Assembly: GCA_029582265.1 (NCBI GenBank)
Contig: CM055816.1
Span: 4,184,698 to 4,248,697 of the forward strand
Length of the DNA: 64,000 nt
Direction of reading: 5' to 3'
From: Zoroaster sp. YZ-2022
Taxonomy: Eukaryota > Echinodermata > Asteroidea > Forcipulatida > Zoroasteridae
Position numbers and translations under genes: made by a program. The first letter of the stretch is position 1. Each line of letters starts with the position of its first letter. Below the pieces are notes generated by a model. That model was not told where the DNA came from, did no database searches, and saw only the letters and a program-made list of their open reading frames with translations. Positions 10,499-20,074 of this stretch are shown here, piece after piece.

Positions 10499-11203
10499 TT
10501 TAACAGGGCATGGAATCAGAGTGCTAGTTTTAGATTAACTCGGTGACTGAAAATAATTCCCCACATGATAAGGTCATATTACATTGCTGTTGCATAAATG
10601 AGATATTGTCACTGTTTTCATTAGGGCTGTGCGTTTTCGGTTATTTCAGGAACCGGATACCCGAAATTTGAAATCTTCGGATACCCGGGTACCTGTAAAC
10701 AATTTTGTACAAACACATAAATACTCCTGAATGTATAAAATAACCAATATGAACTCAAGTTTCAAACCGGGAAGTACATGTATGTGAATGGTGGTCGGCA
10801 AATGTTACTTCTAAAGCCTTCACCCAAGTTTTCTTCATTTTGTTAGCAAACAATCAGGGTCTTCCATTATTTTGTGTGGCTTTATACAGGCATGCAACTT
10901 TTCAGCTGATCAGCTGATTTCCTCTGTTTTCTTTAATAATAGTGCTATAGAAAACTGAAAAACACTGTACAAAGTTTTGTGTGCTCGGCCATTTCCTCTT
11001 TTTTTGCAATTACAAAGTTGCATGTCTGTTTAAATGCTCAGTCGGAATTTTAACAAAAAAGCCGTTTACGGGTAATGACATCTTCAGTCGGGTATCCGGA
11101 TACCCGGATACCCAGCACAGCCTTAGTGTTCATCTTAAACTAGGACACTGATTCCATACCCTGTTGAAAGTCTGCTCTGATCGTGACGATATTGGCCCTT
11201 TAA
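10499..11203. mobile_element. family C MITE, 5'-truncated, interrupted by a hAT-like element
   Basis: Begins directly at the internal block ACAGGGCATGGAATCAGAGT, lacking the first 20 bp of the family. Ends CTGCTCTGATCGTGACGATA with CCCTTTAA. Interrupted at 10622-11125. Confidence 0.7.
10622..11125. mobile_element. hAT-like element (TAGGGCTGTGC ends)
   Basis: Ends are TAGGGCTGTGCGTTTTCGG and CAGCACAGCCTTA. The flanks GTTTTCAT (10614-10621) and GTGTTCAT (11126-11133) are an 8-bp duplication with one difference, diagnostic of the hAT superfamily. The subterminal region repeats CGGATACCCGG motifs. Related elements lie at 37195-37384 and 42967-44762. Non-coding. Confidence 0.75.
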
Positions 11204-11365
11204 GAGTGAAGACATTAATATGTTTGTAACAAGATCAGTGCTGAACAAGATAACATGTGGTATAATGTTCATACTTATTGGATTAGGAGATTAGTGTCAC
11301 CCACTGCACATTAATTCTCACCATCAACATGTGTTTAGATAGTTATCTCTTAATGTCTCAGTATT

Positions 11366-11625
11366 ATTGCTAGGAAAGAACCTTCCTGAATCCTCCAAAA
11401 TCCATCAGTGCACTTTTGGAAATGTGACCTTATCTTCAAAATGCACCATGCATTTTCATTGATCTTTCATACATGTATACAGCACTTATGGCCTGTACTT
11501 CTTGCCAGGTAGTAATTTTGCCCCATTTGAAGAGGTGGAAGTACCAGTTTCCAACATTGCTGAATTTTCCCAAAAAAGTGTCCCTTGGATGATTGTGATG
11601 GATTTGGGGTGGTGAAGGTTAGCTA
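11366..11625. mobile_element. old copy of MITE family E
   Basis: Aligns by eye with 56542-56775 and 60421-60640: AGAACCTTCCTGAATCCTCC, CATCAGTGCACTTTTGGAAA, GCACTTATGGCCTGTACTTC, and the GAAGAGGTGGAAGTACCAGT block. It lacks the TTAA-CCCTAACC terminus and its right end is degraded (GGTGAAGGTTAGC). Confidence 0.6.
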
Positions 11626-11828
11626 TTGTATCCCTTTATTGCACAGTGTTTCAACACACACTTGGTCCTCCGCAGGATTTATGCAAATTTGGGTAATGGG
11701 GGGGGGGGGGAGAGAGAATGGATTTCTTTTATTTGAAGACGACTTACGTATTGTAAGTGCAGAGCAAAGGTAGGCAGGCAAAATATTAGCAAAAAATTAA
11801 TTTTGATGGCAACGGACAAGTACCATAG

Positions 11829-12025
11829 TATTAGCCAACAATACCTTTGGGCGTCTTTTGGACACCCTCTTTGCTAAATGGACATCCTCTTTGCTAAATG
11901 GACACCCTCTTTGCTAAATGGACAACATGTTTTATTTGCAAAACACATGCATAAGTATTGTAGTTAAACATTTGTGCACCTAGTTTTGTCAAATTTAGAT
12001 GCCTTGTTTTCATATCCTGGCTTAT
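11829..12025. repeat. fragment of a TATTAGCC-type dispersed element with a short duplication
   Basis: GTATTAGCCAACAATACCTT and GGACACCCTCTTTGCTAAAT (three units of about 24 bp) match, in reverse, the sequence at about 32945-33112, where GCAAAGAGGGCGTCC and CAAAGGTATTGCTGGCTAA occur. Its far end runs into the 80-bp array. Confidence 0.5.
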
Positions 12026-15000
12026 ACACTAACAAGTACCCCCTCCTAAATATCTCCTGATCTAGTGTAAGAGTATTGAGTGGTTGATGCAAATGTTCAA
12101 CATCTTCACTAACAAATACCCCCTCCTAAATATCTCCTGATCTAGTGTAAGAGTATTGAGTGGTTGATGCAAATGTTCAACATCTTCACTAACAAATACC
12201 CCCTCCTAAATATCTCCTGATCTAGTGTAAGAGTATTGAGTGGTTGATGCAAATGTCCAACATCTTCACTAACAAATACCCCCTCCTAAATATCTCCTGA
12301 TCTAGTGTAAGAGTATTGAGTGGTTGATGCAAATGTCCAACATCTTCACTAACAAATACCCCCTCCTAAATATATCCTGATCTAGTGTAAGAGTATTGAG
12401 TGGTTGATGCAAATGTTCAACATCTTCACTAACAAATACCCCCTCCTAAATATCTCCTGATCTAGTGTAAGAGTATTGAGTGGTTGATGCAAATGTTCAA
12501 CATCTTCACTAACAAATACCCCCTCCTAAATATCTCCTGATCTAGTGTAAGAGTATTGAGTGGTTGATGCAAATGTCCAACATCTTCACTAACAAGTACC
12601 CCCTCCTAAATATCTCCTGATCTAGTGTAAGAGTATTGAGTGGTTGATGCAAATGTCCAACATCTTCACTAACAAATACCCCCTCCTAAATATATCCTGA
12701 TCTAGTGTAAGAGTATTGAGTGGTTGATGCAAATGTCCAACATCTTCACTAACAAATACCCCCTCCTAAATATCTCCTGATCTAGTGTAAGAGTATTGAG
12801 TGGTCGATGCAAATGTCCAACATCTTCACTAACAAATACCCCCTCCTAAATATATCCTGATCTAGTGTAAGAGTATTGAGTGGTTGATGCAAATGTCCAA
12901 CATCTTCACTAACAAATACCCCTCCTAAATATATCCTGATCTAGTGTAAGAGTATTGAGTGGTTGATGCAAATGTCCAACATCTTCACTAACAAATACTC
13001 CCTCCTAAATATCTCCTGATCTAGTGTAAGAGTATTGAGTGGTTGATGCAAATGTTCAACATCTTCACTAACAAATACCCCCTCCTAAATATCTCCTGAT
13101 CTAGTGTAAGAGTATTGAGTGGTTGATGCAAATGTTCAACATCTTCACTAACAAATACCCCTCCTAAATATCTCCTGATCTAGTGTAAGAGTATTGAGTG
13201 GTTGATGCAAATGTCCAACATCTTCACTAACAAATACCCCCTCCTAAATATATCCTGATCTAGTGTAAGAGTATTGAGTGGTTGATGCAAATGTCCAACA
13301 TCTTCACTAACAAATACCCCCTCCTAAATATATCCTGATCTAGTGTAAGAGTATTGAGTGGTTGATGCAAATGTCCAACATCTTCACTAACAAATACCCC
13401 TCCTAAATATATCCTGATCTAGTGTAAGAGTATTGAGTGGTTGATGCAAATGTTCAACATCTTCACTAACAAATACCCCCTCCTAAATATCTCCTGATCT
13501 AGTGTAAGAGTATTGAGTGGTTGATGCAAATGTCCAACATCTTCACTAACAAATACCCCCTCCTAAATATATCCTGATCTAGTGTAAGAGTATTGAGTGG
13601 TTGATGCAAATGTTCAACATCTTCACTAACAAATACCCCCTCCTAAATATATCCTGATCTAGTGTAAGAGTATTGAGTGGTTGATGCAAATGTCCAACAT
13701 CTTCACTAACAAATACCCCCTCCTAAATATCTCCTGATCTAGTGTAAGAGTATTGAGTGGTTGATGCAAATGTTCAACATCTTCACTAACAAATACCCCC
13801 TCCTAAATATCTCCTGATCTAGTGTAAGAGTATTGAGTGGTTGATGCAAATGTTCAACATCTTCACTAACAAATACCCCCTCCTAAATATCTCCTGATCT
13901 AGTGTAAGAGTATTGAGTGGTTGATGCAAATGTCCAACATCTTCACTAACAAATACCCCCTCCTAAATATATCCTGATCTAGTGTAAGAGTATTGAGTGG
14001 TTGATGCAAATGTTCAACATCTTCACTAACAAATACCCCCTCCTAAATATCTCCTGATCTAGTGTAAGAGTATTGAGTGGTTGATGCAAATGTTCAACAT
14101 CTTCACTAACAAATACCCCCTCCTAAATATCTCCTGATCTAGTGTAAGAGTATTGAGTGGTTGATGCAAATGTCCAACATCTTCACTAACAAATACCCCT
14201 CCTAAATATATCCTGATCTAGTGTAAGAGTATTGAGTGGTTGATGCAAATGTTCAACATCTTCACTAACAAATACCACCTCCTAAATATATCCTGATCTA
14301 GTGTAAGAGTATTGAGTGGTTGATGCAAATGTTCAACATCTTCACTAACAAATACCCCTCCTAAATATATCCTGATCTAGTGTAAGAGTATTGAGTGGTT
14401 GATGCAAATGTCCAACATCTTCACTAACAAATACCCCCTCCTAAATATCTCCTGATCTAGTGTAAGAGTATTGAGTGGTTGATGCAAATGTCCAACATCT
14501 TCACTAACAAATACCCCTCCTAAATATCTCCTGATCTAGTGTAAGAGTATTGAGTGGTTGATGCAAATGTTCAACATCTTCACTAACAAATACCCCCTCC
14601 TAAATATCTCCTGATCTAGTGTAAGAGTATTGAGTGGTTGATGCAAATGTCCAACATCTTCACTAACAAATACCCCCTCCTAAATATCTCCTGATCTAGT
14701 GTAAGAGTATTGAGTGGTTGATGCAAATGTCCAACATCTTCACTAACAAATACCCCCTCCTAAATATCTCCTGATCTAGTGTAAGAGTATTGAGTGGTTG
14801 ATGCAAATGTCCAACATCTTCACTAACAAATACCCCTCCTAAATATCTCCTGATCTAGTGTAAGAGTATTGAGTGGTTGATGCAAATGTTCAACATCTTC
14901 ACTAACAAATACCCCCTCCTAAATATCTCCTGATCTAGTGTAAGAGTATTGAGTGGTTGATGCAAATGTCCAACATCTTCACTAACAAATACCCCCTCCT

Positions 15001-15302
15001 AAATATATCCTGATCTAGTGTAAGAGTATTGAGTGGTTGATGCAAATGTCCAACATCTTCACTAACAAATACCCCCTCCTAAATATATCCTGATCTAGTG
15101 TAAGAGTATTGAGTGGTTGATGCAAATGTTCAACATCTTCACTAACAAATACCCCCTCCTAAATATCTCCTGATCTAGTGTAAGAGTATTGAGTGGTTGA
15201 TGCAAATGTCCAACATCTTCACTAACAAATACCCCCTCCTAAATATCTCCTGATCTAGTGTAAGAGTATTGAGTGGTTGATGCAAATGTTCAACATCTTC
15301 AC
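12026..15302. repeat. 80-bp minisatellite, about 41 units
   Basis: The unit starts ACTAACAAATACCCCCTCCT, continues through CTCCTGATCTAGTGTAAG and ends CAAATGTTCAACATCTTC. Units are nearly identical and differ mainly at two binary sites (TATCTCCTGA or TATATCCTGA; ATGTTCAAC or ATGTCCAAC) and by one missing C (79-bp units). It ends about 220 bp upstream of a predicted exon, so it lies in an intron. Confidence 0.95.
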
Positions 15303-15525
15303 TTGGTAAATGCAAACAAAATATTTTACCCACGTAATGCGTGCTGCAGCTATAATCATTGAGTTACTAATTCTCTATACAGTTTCTGTTTTTATTGAAC
15401 AGGGGTCTGATTTGAAGTCAAAAGTTCTGTGTGGCTTCCATTTATTTTGATTAATTACATTCATCCTTTCTCTGATAATTTTATTAGATTTGTCTAATAA
15501 TTCCTTTGTGGTTTTATTCATGTAG

Positions 15526-15599
15526 GATAACTGGTCGTGTTTGTCCAGGGGCTGGTAAACCCTCTTACAGCTCAATGGAAACCCTTCAAGATCCTTATG
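15526..15599 (+). CDS. ARHGEF11/12: PDZ-RhoGEF/LARG-like gene, predicted exon just upstream of the PDZ domain
   Basis: This is a 74-bp exon that encodes about 25 residues of the N-terminal linker before the PDZ domain. The acceptor is a T-rich tract ending CATGTAG and the donor is ATG|GTAAGTAC, a near-perfect consensus. The frame set by the next exon is open through all 24 codons and ends SSMETLQDPY plus one base. That base joins the GT opening the exon at 22487 to make Gly, giving a YG junction directly before the PDZ start. Human LARG also has a YG pair at this position (from memory). The intron phases agree exactly. The opposite-strand 97-codon ORF here is a shadow. The segment is not conserved enough to prove by homology, so the call rests on splice signals, phase and the YG match. 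An upstream exon carrying the start codon was not found. Confidence 0.6.
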
Positions 15600-15701
15600 G
15601 TAAGTACTACACCCACAGATCAAAGGAAAACCTTTCAACATAATTGAGATAATAATATTCATAATCATTAATGTGCCATACTCCTAGGCACTTTACAGAT
15701 T
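15600..15701. other. start of intron after the predicted 15526 exon
   Basis: Donor GTAAGTAC at 15600, then non-repetitive intron sequence up to the family C MITE at 15702. Confidence 0.5.
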
Positions 15702-15759
15702 TTAAAGGGGCAGTATCGTCACGATCAACAGGGCATGGAATCGGAATGCTGCTTTTAGA

Positions 15760-16296
15760 TTAACCCTAACTCCCTAGGCCCATTTGCTTACACTTAACCT
15801 GAATCCTTCCTAACTCCCTAGGCCCATTTGCTTACACATAACCTGAATCCTCCCTAACTCCCTAGGCCCATTTGCTTACACATAACCTGAATCCTCCCTA
15901 ACTCCCTAGGCCCATTTGCTTACACATAACCTGAATCCTTCCTAATTCCCTAGGCCCATTTGCTTACACATAACCTGAATCCTTCCTAACTCCCTCGGCC
16001 CATTTGCTTACACATAACCTGAATCCTCCAAAATCCTTCAGTAGTAAAGCAAGCACATGACATGTATGCACACATGTGTTTCTAATCTGTGATACATGTA
16101 CATGGCCAGGGGACCCCCCTGCATGCATGGAGCAATAAACAGTGTCCACTGACCCAAGCACTGACCTTGCAATCACTACAACAAACATGGATGTACATGT
16201 ACCATGGAAAGGCAAGTATGCCTAATAACCTCAATCCTTCAAAATCCTTCACTTTAGCAAAGAGGATTTTGGAGGATTTGGGAAGGTTAGGGTTAA
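15760..16296. mobile_element. family B MITE inserted at an internal TTAA of family C
   Basis: TTAA CCCTAACTCCCTAGG at the left and GGAAGGTTAGGG TTAA at the right. The host reads TTTTAGA-TTAA before and TTAA-CACAGTGACT after, while uninterrupted copies read TTAGATTAACTCAGTGAC, so a single TTAA was duplicated. The left terminal part is tandemly repeated about six times with a period near 48 bp (GGCCCATTTGCTTACACATA). Confidence 0.85.
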
Positions 16297-16420
16297 CACA
16301 GTGACTATGATAATACCCCATGTCATACATGTATTAATTACTGTTGCTGTTGCATAAATGAGCCATTCATTTTCAGTCACTGTGTTGATCTTAAACTGGG
16401 ACATTGATGGGTTTGACTCT

Positions 16421-16683
16421 TTAACCAGTTCGCGTCGGAGGCCGTGTATACACGCAATTTGTTTTTGGACAGCGGATCGGAGAGCGTCTAAACACGCCAC
16501 AGGATTCTCGGGAATATTTGTATAGATTCCCGGTCGAGTGGCAACGAGCCATAAGCATACGGTGGAAGACGCGGTCTCCCCGGTCACGCTCTGGTGAGCA
16601 CCATTGTTCGTGTTTGTGAGGTAAAAATAAACCCGCCACGGGGGTTCGGAAAAACTTTTTTATTCCCGGTGCGAACTGGTTAA
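16421..16683. mobile_element. family D MITE (TTAACCAGTTCGC ends)
   Basis: TTAA CCAGTTCGCGTCGGAGG at the left and CGGTGCGAACTGG TTAA at the right. GC-rich interior with GTGTATACACGC and GGCAACGAGCCATAAGC. A second copy in opposite orientation is at 17802-18057. ORFs on either strand are short and not shared intact, so it looks non-autonomous. Confidence 0.8.
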
Positions 16684-16748
16684 TAACTGTCATTGGAGGC
16701 AGATGATATCTGAACACAACACTGTCTTTATTGGCCAACTCAGTATGT

Positions 16749-17100
16749 AGTGCCATGGTCGAGCGGTTTAGTGCATCGGATTTGGATTCTGATGGCTGAG
16801 TCGTCAGAATGTGAGTTTGAATCCCAACCGCGATTGTGGTGCTTGTGTCCTTGAACAAGACACTTTACCATAATTGCTTCTCTCCACCCAGAAGTAAATG
16901 GGTACCTGTGAGGGCAGAGTTATTTATTGCGTTTGATTAGCCCTATATGCACTGTAATGCCAGCAATTGAGCTGTATACTCCCCAGGGAGCTGAGATGGT
17001 TTCAGGAATGATTTATGCGCCTGATGAGCAGGGGTAATAATATAATGTGCCTTGATCTAGTTGCTAGGATATGTGCACTATATAAGAATCGTGTAGTATT
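16749..17100 (+). mobile_element. tRNA-like SINE
   Basis: Head CCATGGTCGAGCGGTTTAGT with a B-box-like GTTTGAATCCCAACC, body CTTGTGTCCTTGAACAAGAC, end GTGCACTATATAAGAATC. The (ATT)n tail is reduced to a few units. More diverged than the copy at 8545. Confidence 0.75.
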
Positions 17101-17511
17101 ATAATATACACATCTGTCATAGACGATGCCAAAACAACAACTGACTGCATCCTGGTTATTCTATTAAACTAATGCTATTGGCAATATTTATGAATGGAAT
17201 TCTAGCGCTTGCATGTGCAAAACATTAACGCGCACACTTCACCAACAGAGGGCGCTGGCGCAACTAAACAGGGCGTGATGTAAAAACATCATGCACAACA
17301 GGTACGTAGTCATCGCTGATGTTGCAGGTGCTTCGCAGTGCATGCACAGTGCACGCCCACGCAAGCAGATCATTGCATGACGTAATGTACAAATCATTCA
17401 CTGATAATCAATTAGGAATAAACTCATAATCAATAACCAATCATGTAATTTCACAACAATTCTATGCCCTGTCGAAAGTCTGCTCTGATCGTGACGATAC
17501 TTCTCCTTTAA

Positions 17512-17801
17512 AAATAACTTCATAATATCAAATAGGGGCCTACAGTACAAATGCAAATTAATCTTTTGATTTTAGTATAGGCCTAAGAATAAATCAAAAA
17601 TAAGTCAATCAAAAATCAAGGAGATAATTTGGCCAACAATATGGTGTCCTCTCACATAGCAAATTCTTTCTATGATCATATTACCAACAAAAGTTTGCAG
17701 TATTTACTCTGACCCAATTTTTTGTAATCCTTCTCCCAAATTTGACACAATCCTGTCCCAATGAGAAAATAACATTGAGTATACACCTACAGAATATCCT
17801 A
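17512..17801. other. unassigned intron sequence
   Basis: No exon, TIR pair or tandem array recognised. Confidence 0.45.
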
Positions 17802-18057
17802 TTAACCAGTTCGCACCGGGAATAAAAAAGTTTTTCCGAACCCCCGTGGCGGGTTTATTTTTACCGCACAAACACGAAAAATGGTGCTCACCAGAGTGTG
17901 ACCGGGGAGACCGCGTCTTCCACCGTATGCTTATGGCTCGTTGCCACGTCGACCGGGAATCTATACAAATATTCCCGAGAATCCTGTGGCGTGTTTAGAC
18001 GCTCTCCGATCTGCTGTCCAAAAAAAATTTGCGTGTATACACGGCCTCCGACGTTAA
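17802..18057. mobile_element. family D MITE, opposite orientation
   Basis: TTAA CCAGTTCGCACCGGG at the left and GGCCTCCGACG TTAA at the right. Reverse-complement relative to 16421-16683, with the same GAATCTATACAAATATTCCC and GTGTATACACGG blocks. Confidence 0.8.
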
Positions 18058-18130
18058 AACCCTCCTCTTCTCAAACTCATTCGTTTTTCATAGGGTTTTG
18101 AGGAATCAACTACATTATACAAGGGTTTTA
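18058..18130. repeat. fragment related to the 22.6-23.0 kb repeat
   Basis: CATTCGTTTTTCATAGGGTT, then TTGAGGAATCAAC and ACAAGGGTTTTAA, match the units at 22700-22990 (CATTTGTTTTTCATAGCG, TTGAGGGATCAAAC, ACAAGGGTTTTA). Confidence 0.6.
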
Positions 18131-18382
18131 ATTTACTGGTGTACTCATTACACATGGCATTAGACTATGCACAGTGTATTGTACCAAGACAAGTACAGGA
18201 TGTAATGTACATGTATTACTTTGTATCTAATAACAGATACATGTACATTATAAAGTTACTTTGTGGTACATTGTATTACATTGTAAGACAACAAGCTACC
18301 AGATTACTAGAGTCAAACTGAGTTGGGTACTGGTATTTGAACTTTGAGGCAAAATTAGATGAAGGGTTGTATTCTGATTGCT

Positions 18383-18698
18383 CACCCTTCTTTGACTACA
18401 AGGGTCAAAATTAGTCCAAATGTTGATATACTTGCCAAGGTATATCTAGTGCACTTAAAAGTCAAACACTGTCAAACCTTATGTGTAGTAAGTACATTTA
18501 CAGGTCAAAATGAGTCTACCATTTTTAACTGGTAAAAGCATTGTCTTGTATTGTTGAGGGTGGTCAAAATGACAGTAAAAACCAGTCAAAAATGCCCCTG
18601 TGTGCACATTTGGGTCAACAGTCAAAACAGGCAGTTGACTGATTTTGACCACTATAGCTACTTGCCACTAAAGTGCAGCTGTTGTAGGAGGGTTTTAA
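18383..18698. mobile_element. family A MITE with eroded ends
   Basis: The interior matches family A (ACAAGGGTCAAAATTAGTCC, GCCAAGGTATATCTAGTGC, GACCACTATAGCTACTTGCC). The left terminus is degraded to CACCCTTCTTTGACTACAAG and the right is GTTGTAGGAGGG followed by TTTTAA. Confidence 0.75.
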
Positions 18699-19623
18699 TC
18701 TTCTTTATAGTCCAGGCTTTCACACAACAATTAAAAACACTCAGCAGCATTTATTTCTCCCTCTTGTTACGGATAAAATTAATTGCGCCTTCAATAGAAA
18801 ATTAAAAGCCGGCCAATTATAATGTTTTATATCATTAGTCCCAGTACACATGACCATGTTCACGGTACATTGCAAATATTTATAACAGGTTCCAATCAAT
18901 CAACAAGGAACCCAATAGCTCATGATGTAGAGGACATCTTGGGTTTTTAATACACAAGTCTATGAGAATCAAAATGAGGCTAGTGTCCAAAATAGACTGC
19001 TACTTTTAAAATGACTATTTTATATGGGAATATCAGATTAATAGTCAGGGCATCAGATGGATAAACACACGCTCAGATACATGTTTGTTAATGATGCATG
19101 TGATGATATTTCTGGTTATAAATGGTTATAAACATTTTGTTTTGTAGAGTTGAAAGTCCACGAGAAAAATTGCCCCAGATAGATTGCAGTTCATCCCATC
19201 TGAGATTGAACTGAAAAACATCTGATGTACAGTCCATCTTTTAGCATGTCCATCGTTTGTCTCTTCTTGTTATCCTAACTAATATTTTAAGAAATTGAAG
19301 GTTCACAATTTTAGAATGTTCCTGCCGCTGTATTGCGTCAGTAAGAAATGAAATCTCTCAGTGATAATTTAAGAGAAATCCCTGTGGGCCTTATTGCACA
19401 AATCCCCTTGTGTTTGTCTGTCATCGGTGACTTTACTTCAATCCGTTGATGGAATCTCAAAAGCCAGACAAGATTGCTAGAGCTGTGTCCTTTATATAAA
19501 TAGCTGTAATGCAACACAACAAAACAGACATGAGATCTCATTAAGTTTTCACTGTAGACGCCATCGTTATATTGTTCCATTATCATTACATTTATACTGT
19601 TACAACAAAAAACAGAGCCATGG
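18699..19623. other. unassigned intron sequence
   Basis: AT-rich sequence without a recognisable exon, TIR pair or array. Confidence 0.45.
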
Positions 19624-19843
19624 TTAAAGGGACAATATCATCACAATCAACAGGGCATGGAATCCGAGTGTTAGTTTTAGATTAACTCAGTGACAATAAT
19701 ACCCCACATGATAAGATCTTATTACCGTTGCTGCTGCATAAATGAGCCAGTAATTTTCAGTCACTGTGTTCGTCTTAAACTAGGACACCGATTCCATGCC
19801 CTGATGAAAGTCTGCTCTGATCGTGACGATATTATCCCTTTAA
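19624..19843. mobile_element. family C MITE, intact reference copy
   Basis: Uninterrupted 220-bp element: TTAA AGGGACAATATCATCACAAT at the left and CTGATCGTGACGATATTATC with CCTTTAA at the right. Internal inverted blocks GGGCATGGAATCCGAGTG and CGATTCCATGCCCTG. Used as the empty-site reference for the nested copies. Confidence 0.85.
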
Positions 19844-20074
19844 TGTTGTGTACTGTACAATCATTACAATACTACATTATTCAACATAATTGGCCCCAAC
19901 AAAATGTTTATTGTGGTCGTTACTTACATAATGTTCTGATAATGAAATCAAACAAGCGTTGTAGCATGTAAGTCTGTAATAACCTCTGAAGAGAAGAGCA
20001 TAAAGTCAAGTTAATTATTATTTTTCGTTTAGAATTCAGAGGAAAAACTTCAGACAAATAATTTATATGGTAAA
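19844..20074. other. unassigned intron sequence
   Basis: Nothing recognised in this short stretch. Confidence 0.4.

Larger units (their letters stand above)
15702..17511. mobile_element. family C MITE carrying nested insertions
   Basis: Left end TTAAAGGGGCAGTATCGTCA and right end GCTCTGATCGTGACGATACT with CTCCTTTAA. A 220-bp element has become 1.8 kb through insertion of a family B MITE (15760-16296), a family D MITE (16421-16683), a SINE (16749-17100) and other sequence from about 17100 to 17450. The order of family C blocks between the insertions matches 19624-19843. Confidence 0.75.

Noticed and set aside
8914..10503. 529-codon forward ORF and long ORFs in other frames of the 42-bp array
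   Set aside because: The unit is 42 bp and stop-free in several frames on both strands. All frames are open equally, so there is no specific coding frame.
12026..15302. CRISPR-like regular array
   Set aside because: The whole 80-bp unit is repeated with no unique spacers, in eukaryotic intron DNA.
15375..15668. 97-codon minus-strand ORF
   Set aside because: No recognisable domain. It overlaps a plus-strand exon with better splice and phase evidence.
16421..16858. 145-codon minus-strand ORF and its partner ORFs
   Set aside because: They cross the boundary between a family D MITE and a SINE, so they are composite accidents.
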